DNA of 10,643 nt from positions 1 through 10,643 of the forward strand of contig JAEYTB010000073.1 in NCBI GenBank assembly GCA_023434205.1, given 5' to 3'. Every line of letters starts with the position of its first letter. Positions within the stretch are counted from its first letter, which is position 1. The notes under the pieces were generated by a model. It saw only the letters and a program-made list of their open reading frames with translations. It did not search any database and was not told where the DNA came from. Source of the DNA: Planctomycetota bacterium (GTDB lineage: Bacteria > Planctomycetota > Phycisphaerae > Phycisphaerales > UBA1924). Shown here piece by piece: positions 1 through 4,747 of this stretch. Position numbers and translations under genes: made by a program.

Positions 1-282
1 GCCCCCACCACCCCGACCGCCAGCACCACACCCACCCCCGGCGCGGGCACCTCCCCCGTCACGATGGGCACGCCCGGCTGCGTCCCGTACGCCCACGCGA
101 ACGCCGTCAGGCTCTCGCCGGTGCCGGTTGAGAGCACAAAGCCGCCGGGGAGCGGGACCGACCATGCAAAGCCCAACGTCGTGGCGAACACCATGGCCGC
201 CGTCGTGCGTGTTGCCGAAGTCGCCGGTGAGCTGCGACACGGAAGAGCCATTGGACACGCCCGGTTGCTGCGAAGGCCCGGC
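1..282 (-). pseudogene. Decayed PEP-CTERM paralogue, 3' part only
   Basis: Minus-strand remnant of a fourth copy of the PEP-CTERM family encoded at 491-2417, closest to the gene at 1120-1788. Its C-terminal part still reads MVFATTLGFAW, then GESLTAFAWAYGTQPGVPIV and VPAPGVGVVLAVG, so the Pro-Ala-Pro sorting motif and part of the hydrophobic segment are present. The true end lies beyond the left edge. Three kinds of damage are visible. First, 132 bp present in the paralogue are missing, with one copy of the decamer tcgccggtgc left at 115-124; this deletion is in frame. Second, about 17 bp are missing around 195-210, which shifts the frame between the GVSNGSSVSQL part and the VFATTLGFAW part. 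Third, the signal peptide and N-terminal third are absent, and the homology ends near 270-282 where a HepT fragment begins. An expressed, shortened protein from an internal start is possible but would lack an export signal. Confidence 0.72.
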
Positions 283-462
283 CGCATCATCCGGCAGCAC
301 CCGGCCATTGCGTGGGACGACCTCCGCGAACTGCGGAACTTCGTCGTGCATGTCTACTTCCGGGTCGAGGCGCGCCTCGTGTGGGAAACCGTGCACCTCG
401 AACTGCCGGCGGTGGTGCGGAGGCTGGACGAGGTGCTGGCGGAGCGTGGCGACCCGCCGTAG
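283..462 (+). pseudogene. C-terminal fragment of HepT-like (DUF86/HEPN) toxin
   Basis: The plus-strand frame ending at the stop at 460-462 encodes about 59 residues that look like the second half of a HepT family protein. They include HPAIAWDDLRELR, then RNFVVHVYF, then VWETVHLELP and a closing helix LDEVLAERG. RNFVVHVY fits the RX4HXY motif of HepT HEPN ribonucleases. These are toxins of HepT/MntA modules, in which the MntA nucleotidyltransferase antitoxin blocks the toxin by AMPylating the motif tyrosine. A full HepT has roughly 110-145 residues; the N-terminal helices are missing here. Upstream, the same frame runs antisense through PEP-CTERM-derived sequence back to an ATG at 64, giving a chimeric 132-codon reading frame with no Shine-Dalgarno sequence I would trust. 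No MntA partner is present in the window. It is most likely a dead fragment left by a rearrangement. Confidence 0.7.
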
Positions 463-490
463 ACAGCGCGCGGCGAGCGAGTCCCCAGAC

Positions 491-1132
491 TCATCCGCCG
501 CGCCGACGGCGGCAGATGCCCAGCACGCCCAGCACCAGCACCCCCGCCGCCGACGGCGCCGGGATCTGCCCCGCGGCGATGCCGACCCCGGGCACGCCCT
601 CGTAGGCGTACTCCAGCACGGTAGCTGAGTAGGACGGCGGTGAGCTTGCGAACGTGATCTGCGCAAGGGCCCAGCCGTAGTGCCACTCGCCGCCGATCTC
701 GAACCGGAAGCCGAAGTACGATGGCGGCGCGTTGTACTCCCACTCGCCCGTACCGGCGATGCCGTACCACACGTTGAACGGGGTCGTTTCAAAGTAGGCG
801 AACGTGGCGGCCGGGCTGATGGGGGCACCGGCCGCGAGCCGCACCAGATCCTCGTTCTCCTCCGGCAACTGAACCCCGGTCCGCTGCATCCTCAGGTACG
901 TTCCCACGCTGTCGCCCGGGAATCCCGAGGCGTGATAGGCGTTGAGCGACATCTCCGGAACGCCGTCGTTGTTGAAGTCGAGCATCGCCGCCTGCGATGT
1001 ATCGGGCACGTACGCCGTCGCGGTGATCGGGGCTGGCGGCACGGTGTGCACGATGGCCGCGCGGGCCGCATCGCTGAACGCCAGCGTGAAGATGGGGGCG
1101 AAAACGGCGGAGTGGATGATTAGTGGTCGCAT
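491..1132 (-). CDS. PEP-CTERM sorting domain-containing protein (213 aa)
   Basis: Exported protein, third gene of a three-gene PEP-CTERM operon. Residues 1-26 form a signal peptide (hydrophobic IIHSAVFAPIFTLAF, likely cut after ARA or AAR-A). LDFNNDGVPE at 51-60 resembles a small calcium-binding Asp/Asn loop. The segment around 136-180 (YFGFRF, GWALAQI, LEYAYEGVPGVGI) matches the family pattern that precedes the sorting tail. The tail has Pro-Ala-Pro at 191-193, hydrophobic AAGVLVLGVLGI and basic RRRR at the end. PEP-CTERM proteins are recognised by an exosortase, released at the outer surface and often tied to exopolysaccharide; no exosortase lies in the window. The ATG at 1130-1132 was chosen because AAGGA stands about 8 nt upstream and the signal peptide begins there. 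The start lies inside the end of the upstream gene (13-nt overlap), which suggests translational coupling. Molecular function is unknown. Confidence 0.85.
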   Translation of the reverse strand: MRPLIIHSAVFAPIFTLAFSDAARAAIVHTVPPAPITATAYVPDTSQAAMLDFNNDGVPEMSLNAYHASGFPGDSVGTYLRMQRTGVQLPEENEDLVRLAAGAPISPAATFAYFETTPFNVWYGIAGTGEWEYNAPPSYFGFRFEIGGEWHYGWALAQITFASSPPSYSATVLEYAYEGVPGVGIAAGQIPAPSAAGVLVLGVLGICRRRRGG

Positions 1133-1788
1133 CGGCTGATTCCTTGTGGCTGGTGGCGGGAGGGGGGACAGGAGCGGCGCCTCCGCAGCATCGCCCCCGT
1201 GAGCCCGGCGAGCATCAGCCCCGCCGCGCCCGGCGCGGGCACCTGCCCCGTCACGATGGGAACGCCCGGCTGCGTCTCGTACGCCCACGCGAACGCCGTC
1301 AGGCTCTCGCCGGTGCGCTGCACCTCGATCCAGCCATACTGCCCCGCGGCCGTGCGCACCCCCATGTAGCGGCGTGCGTTGTCGGGGAAGAACGACTGCC
1401 CCGCCGACGAATGGATGGCGCTCGGCAGCCAGTCCATATCGCCGGTGCCGGTGGCGAGCACCCAGCCGCTGTGAAGCGGGGCCGTCCACGCGAACCCCAG
1501 CGTCGTGGCGAACACCCAGGCAGCCGATGCCGGCGTGCCCGCGTCGTGCATGTTGCCAAAGGCGTCGGAGAGCTGCGACACCGACGAGCCGTTGGAGACG
1601 CCCGTCTGCTGCGATGGGGCCAACGTGATGTCCAGCCAGTTGGGCGCCCCGTTGGGCGTGAAGCGCCAGTCGTAGTGCCCCGGCTGCCCGGGCGCGGGGT
1701 TGGTGAAGTGGACGACGGCGGCCTGGCAATCGGCCGCGAGCACGGAGGCACAGGCGATCGCACAGGCTGTTGCAGGGCTCAGGCTCAT
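1120..1788 (-). CDS. PEP-CTERM sorting domain-containing protein (222 aa) with C-terminal extension
   Basis: Second gene of the PEP-CTERM operon. A short, Cys-containing signal peptide occupies about residues 1-24. The mature start VVHFTNPAPGQPGHYDWR is shared almost exactly with the neighbour at 1785-2417. A second shared block is ARRYMGV...YGWIEV.RTG...AFAWAYETQPGVPI at about 139-178. The tail has Pro-Ala-Pro at 184-186, hydrophobic GAAGLMLAGLTGAML and RRRR at 202-205. Unusually, 17 residues follow the basic cluster (SCPPSRHQPQGISRCDH), and this extension is read from the DNA that carries the ribosome-binding site and start of the next gene. The ATG at 1786-1788 overlaps the upstream gene's TGA as ATGA. 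Role unknown; it is a surface or extracellular protein by its sorting signal. The pseudogene at 1-282 is its nearest relative in the window. Confidence 0.85.
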   Translation of the reverse strand: MSLSPATACAIACASVLAADCQAAVVHFTNPAPGQPGHYDWRFTPNGAPNWLDITLAPSQQTGVSNGSSVSQLSDAFGNMHDAGTPASAAWVFATTLGFAWTAPLHSGWVLATGTGDMDWLPSAIHSSAGQSFFPDNARRYMGVRTAAGQYGWIEVQRTGESLTAFAWAYETQPGVPIVTGQVPAPGAAGLMLAGLTGAMLRRRRSCPPSRHQPQGISRCDH

Positions 1789-2417
1789 CGATTCCTCCTC
1801 CTCACCGCCCCCGCGGCCGCGAGGGCGAGCAGCGCCGCCGCGCCCGGCGCCGGGATCTGGCCCGCGAGGATCGGAACACCGGGCTGGGTCTCGTACGCCC
1901 AGGCAAAGGCGGCGAACCCGATCCCGGTCCGCTCAACCTCAATCCACCCGTAGTTCCCGCCGCCCGTCTTCACGCCCATATACCGGCGTGCACCCTCGGG
2001 AAACGTCGTCAGAATGGAGGCAGGCTCGACCTCCACCGCGTGCGTGGCGAAGTTTGAGAATCCGAAGTCACTGAACCCGATGAGGTCCCCGCTCGAGTAC
2101 GCCGTGGTAGCGAACACGCCCCAGGACGCGAAGAAGGTCCGGTTCACGGCCGCCCCGCCCGCGGTCCTGTTCGACGGTGGATCCGAATCGGGCTCAAAGA
2201 AGTACATCTGCGCGACGCCGCCCGGCGAAGCCTGGCTGCTCTGAGCCGTGGACGGCGCCGTGATGTCCAGCCAGCTCTCCCAGCCGGAGGTTCGCTCGAG
2301 CCGCCAGTCGTAATGCCCCGGCTGCCCCGGCGCTGGATTTGTGAAGTGAACAACCTCCGCGAACGCCCCAGCACCGAGGCTGAAGACCGTCGCGCACGCA
2401 AGCAGGCACGATCGCAT
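1785..2417 (-). CDS. PEP-CTERM sorting domain-containing protein (210 aa)
   Basis: First gene of the PEP-CTERM operon. Signal peptide MRSCLLACATVFSLGAGAFA, cleavage expected after residue 20. The mature protein opens EVVHFTNPAPGQPGHYDWR and later has GARRYMGVKTGGGNYGWIEV and AFAWAYETQPGVPIL at about 142-184, both closely matching the next gene. The middle (about 50-140, with FFEPDSDPPSNRT and GFSDFGFSNF) diverges and is probably the variable face. The tail is Pro-Ala-Pro (189-191), hydrophobic AAALLALAAAGAV and RRRNR at the very end, the usual place for a PEP-CTERM protein to stop. The reading frame is open farther upstream, but the ATG at 2415-2417 begins the signal peptide and has a purine-rich GGGGGGA just before it. 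The TGA stop shares bases with the next ATG. Exported protein of unknown molecular function. Confidence 0.86.
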   Translation of the reverse strand: MRSCLLACATVFSLGAGAFAEVVHFTNPAPGQPGHYDWRLERTSGWESWLDITAPSTAQSSQASPGGVAQMYFFEPDSDPPSNRTAGGAAVNRTFFASWGVFATTAYSSGDLIGFSDFGFSNFATHAVEVEPASILTTFPEGARRYMGVKTGGGNYGWIEVERTGIGFAAFAWAYETQPGVPILAGQIPAPGAAALLALAAAGAVRRRNR

Positions 2418-2878
2418 GAATCCCCCCGCACATGGGCGGTCGCGGCGCGCGGGACGCGGCGCGACAAACCCGACACGGCAGCGGGCTGCGCCAGCCCCGC
2501 CGGCGCCCGGCCCCACCGCCCGGACTCACCAACATAAACCCCGGATGAAGGGAGGCCAGCGAACTTTGAGAAATAATGCACCCGCAGGGGCGTTTTTCGA
2601 CCGCCACCCCACTCCGCGGCGACGAAGGTTCTCCGTCGGCTTCCGTCCCGCCCGTTGGCTGGGGCCTTGGGGCGTGGAAGCCGGCCGCCGCGGCGGCCGC
2701 GCGCGAACTGTCCCCGGAAGGCCTCCCGCCGCCTGGGCGCCTCGAGGCCGCGTGCTGCCTCCCCTCAGCCACATACGACCGGCACACCGTGCCACATGAG
2801 GTTTGGTATTCTGGCCGCGGCAATCACCCGCCGGAACCAATAGACAGACGCAGAGGCTTTCTTGACAAGGCGCCCACG
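2418..2878. other. Divergent intergenic region, no gene supported
   Basis: Non-coding stretch of 461 bp between the minus-strand PEP-CTERM operon and the plus-strand protease, so it should hold both promoters. An AT-richer patch at about 2530-2580 (aacataaacc, ttgagaaataatgc) is the likeliest promoter area for the operon. TATTCT at 2807-2812 is a possible -10 element for the protease but has no convincing -35 partner. A perfect 18-bp GC palindrome lies at 2682-2699. Reading frames are open here on both strands, but they have the Arg/Ala/Pro/Gly composition of GC-rich noise and no recognisable motif. Confidence 0.6.
2682..2699. repeat. 18-bp perfect GC palindrome
   Basis: CGGCCGCCGCGGCGGCCG reads the same on both strands. 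It lies between the two divergent start codons. It could be an operator or a hairpin in a leader transcript, but a palindrome made only of G and C is also easier to meet by chance in DNA this rich in GC. Confidence 0.5.
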
Positions 2879-3691
2879 ATGCAATCTCCAGTAGCCATCG
2901 AGCGAGACCCCCAGATCCACCACAGCGAGCCGCCGGCCCGAAGCCGGGTCGATCCACGCCAGTACGTGTGCCCCGGGACGGGCATCCGTGTCGTGCTCGG
3001 GATCGTTCTCATGATCGTCTCGGTGCTGCTCACGGCACTCATCACGTACGGCATCGCGCTGATTTTCTGGGCCGTTGCCGGCGTCGTGTACCTCACGAAG
3101 CTGGCCAAGTCACGCGCGGCGCTGCGGGGGAGCGCCCTGCGCGTCGGCCCCGGCCAGTTCCCCGACGTGTACGCCGCGGCGGTGGAGATGAGCCAGCGCC
3201 TGAACCTGACGCACGTCCCCGAGGTCTATGTCGCGCAGGCGGGCCAGCCCAACGCCGCCGCCATCCGCATGGGCTCGCGCATGTTCGTGGTGCTGTACGA
3301 CGATGTCCTGGTCGGTGCGGCACGCACCGATGACCCGCGCGTGCTCGAGTGGATCCTCGCCCACGAACTGGCCCACCACGCGCTGGGGCACACCGGCCTG
3401 CTCCGGGGCGCCATCGCGGCGAACTTCAAGGGGCTGTCGCGCCGCGACGAGTTCTCGTGCGACGCGGTCGCGCACGCGCTGGTGGGCGACGCCGCGGCGG
3501 CGCGCCAGGCCATGACGCTGCTGATGGTGGGCGCCCACCTCTTTGACCGCGTGGACCAGGCGGCGCTGGAAGAGCAGGTCCGCAGCGTGGTCTCGGACAA
3601 GATGTCACTCAAGGCCGAACGCGCACTGCGCATGACCCACCCGCTCATGCTGCGCCGGATGGCCAGGATCACCGAGACGATCAAGGTGTGA
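2879..3691 (+). CDS. M48-family membrane zinc metalloprotease (270 aa)
   Basis: Membrane-bound zinc endopeptidase of the HtpX/Ste24 type (family M48), the only intact plus-strand gene here. Residues 35-73 are strongly hydrophobic and probably form one or two membrane spans or a hairpin. The catalytic part follows: HELAHH at 162-167 contains the HExxH zinc motif (H162, E163, H166), and DEFSCDAVA at 190-198 supplies the third ligand, probably E191. Near the end, THPLMLRRMARI at 253-264 matches the THPxxxxRI element typical of M48 enzymes. Relatives degrade misfolded or unwanted membrane proteins; the substrate here is unknown. ATG 2879-2881 has AAGG about 9 nt upstream. The frame is open back to 2576, but that extension has no conserved feature. 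EFSCD departs from the commoner E-x-x-A-D form. The gene converges on a zinc-ribbon membrane protein, with two hairpins between them. Confidence 0.86.
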   Translation: MQSPVAIERDPQIHHSEPPARSRVDPRQYVCPGTGIRVVLGIVLMIVSVLLTALITYGIALIFWAVAGVVYLTKLAKSRAALRGSALRVGPGQFPDVYAAAVEMSQRLNLTHVPEVYVAQAGQPNAAAIRMGSRMFVVLYDDVLVGAARTDDPRVLEWILAHELAHHALGHTGLLRGAIAANFKGLSRRDEFSCDAVAHALVGDAAAARQAMTLLMVGAHLFDRVDQAALEEQVRSVVSDKMSLKAERALRMTHPLMLRRMARITETIKV

Positions 3692-3715
3692 TGATATGAC
3701 CCGATTCTCCCGGCG

Positions 3716-3740
3716 CCTGGCGCGGGCGGCCCGTGCCAGG
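3716..3740. terminator. Strong hairpin after the M48 gene
   Basis: CCTGGCGCGGG and CCCGTGCCAGG pair over 11 positions (one G-U on the plus-strand transcript) around a 3-nt loop, beginning 24 nt after the protease stop. There is no U tract, so it may act as a transcript-stabilising or bidirectional stop between convergent genes rather than a textbook intrinsic terminator. Confidence 0.5.
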
Positions 3741-3742
3741 GC

Positions 3743-3779
3743 GTTGCGAGCGTGCGTGCGGTAGGCACGCCCGCGCAAC
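3743..3779. terminator. Second hairpin between convergent genes
   Basis: GCGTGC (3754-3759) and GCACGC (3765-3770) form a perfect stem around GGTAG. An outer GTTGCG (3743-3748) pairs with CGCAAC (3774-3779). A short T run (tttt) follows at about 3789-3792, inside the end of the opposing gene. It is plausibly a bidirectional terminator together with the hairpin just before it. Confidence 0.4.
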
Positions 3780-3784
3780 CATCC

Positions 3785-4153
3785 TCAGCTTTTCCCGATC
3801 GACTTCACCGTCCGCACCGGTTTCCCACTCTCCGGCCCCTTCACCACCACCGTCTCCACCGGCCGCCCGCACTCCGGGCACCGCTCCATCGCGGCATCCA
3901 GCGGGTACCCGCACGCCACGCACGCGCTGGGCCGCCCCGGCGGCGTATTCGCGCGCCCGAAGTGCTTGCGGTTGTACCGAACCACGGCCCACCCGATCCC
4001 GCCGTAGACAACCGCGAGCATCAGCACAAACAGCAGGTGCATCACCAGTCCATCGAGCCCGTCCCGCCATGCGACCCGCACGGACGACAGCACGATGAAC
4101 GCGCCAAGCGCGATCAGCAGGTTGCGGCGCGTGAGCCAGCGGCGGCGCTCCAT
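3785..4153 (-). CDS. Two-helix membrane protein with C-terminal zinc ribbon (122 aa)
   Basis: Small hypothetical membrane protein. A basic N-terminus (MERRRWLTRR) leads into a first span at about 11-26 and a second at about 37-58 (LVMHLLFVLMLAVVYGGIGWAVV). After these comes a soluble tail with CVACGYPL and CPECGRPV: cysteines at 78, 81, 92 and 95 make a CxxC-x10-CxxC zinc ribbon. The CxxCGY...CPECG form is very common in planctomycete membrane proteins of unknown function. By the positive-inside rule the N-terminus and ribbon probably face the cytoplasm. The ATG at 4151-4153 has only a weak Shine-Dalgarno sequence. It may be transcribed after the DinB-like gene, about 70 bp upstream, or separately. 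Function not known. Confidence 0.75.
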   Translation of the reverse strand: MERRRWLTRRNLLIALGAFIVLSSVRVAWRDGLDGLVMHLLFVLMLAVVYGGIGWAVVRYNRKHFGRANTPPGRPSACVACGYPLDAAMERCPECGRPVETVVVKGPESGKPVRTVKSIGKS

Positions 4154-4178
4154 GCGGCAGAGCCTACCGCCTTTCCTG

Positions 4179-4205
4179 CTCCGCGCCCTTTGCGCCTCTG
4201 CGAGA
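4179..4205. repeat. 9-bp periodic 'TTTGCGCCT' intergenic element
   Basis: Three 9-mers in a row, CTCCGCGCC, CTTTGCGCC and TCTGCGAGA, fill the gap between the zinc-ribbon gene and the DinB-like gene. The pattern resembles the dispersed TTTGCGCCTCTGCG-type intergenic element I recall from several bacterial phyla; that identification is from memory and was not searched. Its function is unknown. Confidence 0.4.
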
Positions 4206-4222
4206 ACAATCCCCCCCAGCCC

Positions 4223-4726
4223 CTACTCGTACACCCGCCGCATCGCCGGATACCCCATCGCCTTCCGCCACACCGACACCTGCCCCACGTGGAACGCGGC
4301 GTGCCCCACCATCACCTGCGTGAGCGCGTGCCCCACCGTCGGGAACACCTCCAGCAACGCGGCATCCGGGAAAGGCTCCGCCAGCCGCGACGCCGGCAGC
4401 CCGCGCACCGCCGCGATCAGCCGTGATTCGGCGTCCAGCGTCGCCGCGACCAGCTCGTCCTTGGGCTCGTACGCGCCCGCGCCGTCCAGCGCCACGCTCC
4501 CCGTGCCGTAGCGCGACTCCCAGTGGCGAGCCAGCCACGCCTCCAGCCCGATCACGCCCCCCAGCACCTCGCACGTGTGCGTCAGGTGCCCCATCACCCA
4601 CGCCGGATGGTTCCTCACCCCCCGCGCCTGGTCCGCGATCCGCTCCGCCGGCACATCCGCCACCTGCTCCCGCAGGTACGCCATCGTGTACGCAAAGCTA
4701 TGAACCGTCGTGTCCATCGCGTGCAT
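4223..4726 (-). CDS. DinB-like superfamily protein (167 aa)
   Basis: Four-helix-bundle protein of the DinB/YfiT-like superfamily, whose members bind a divalent metal through three histidines; some are thiol-dependent transferases, and most have no assigned substrate. Visible signs are HPAWVMGHLTHT at 40-51 (candidate ligand H47), a central helix pair, and VGHAAFHVGQVSVWRKAMGY at 140-159 with H142 and H146 in the HxxxHxGQ pattern that closes the metal site. The length fits the family. ATG 4724-4726 was chosen because GGAGG stands 7 nt upstream; a GTG at 4739-4741 would overlap that site and an ATG at 4715-4717 is also possible. The gene begins 21 bp after the stop of the beta-propeller dockerin gene on the same strand, so the two may share a transcript, though no functional link is obvious. 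Confidence 0.82.
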   Translation of the reverse strand: MHAMDTTVHSFAYTMAYLREQVADVPAERIADQARGVRNHPAWVMGHLTHTCEVLGGVIGLEAWLARHWESRYGTGSVALDGAGAYEPKDELVAATLDAESRLIAAVRGLPASRLAEPFPDAALLEVFPTVGHALTQVMVGHAAFHVGQVSVWRKAMGYPAMRRVYE

Positions 4727-4732
4727 CCCCGG

Positions 4733-4739
4733 CCCTCCC
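4733..4739 (-). promoter_or_regulatory. Shine-Dalgarno site deciding the DinB-like start
   Basis: GGGAGGG on the minus strand lies about 7 nt before the ATG at 4724-4726, inside the 21-bp gap after the preceding gene. It supports that ATG over the GTG that would overlap the site. Confidence 0.55.
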
Positions 4740-4747
4740 ACCGGACC

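Noticed and set aside
128..628. Plus-strand open frame of 166 codons over the HepT remnant and the 3' end of a PEP-CTERM gene
   Set aside because: Ser/Arg/Pro-rich translation with no motif; it is another phase of the HepT fragment and antisense to a supported gene.
1133..1729. Upstream in-frame extension of the third PEP-CTERM gene (to a 412-codon frame)
   Set aside because: It overlaps the whole preceding gene in another phase, has noise-like composition, and the internal ATG has a good ribosome-binding site and a signal peptide.
2862..2867. TTGACA as a -35 promoter element
   Set aside because: It stands only 12 nt before the protease ATG, leaving no room for a -10 element and transcription start.
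2576..2878. 101-codon in-frame extension of the M48 protease
   Set aside because: No conserved residues, low-complexity Ala/Pro/Gly/Arg content, and a better start with AAGG upstream at 2879.
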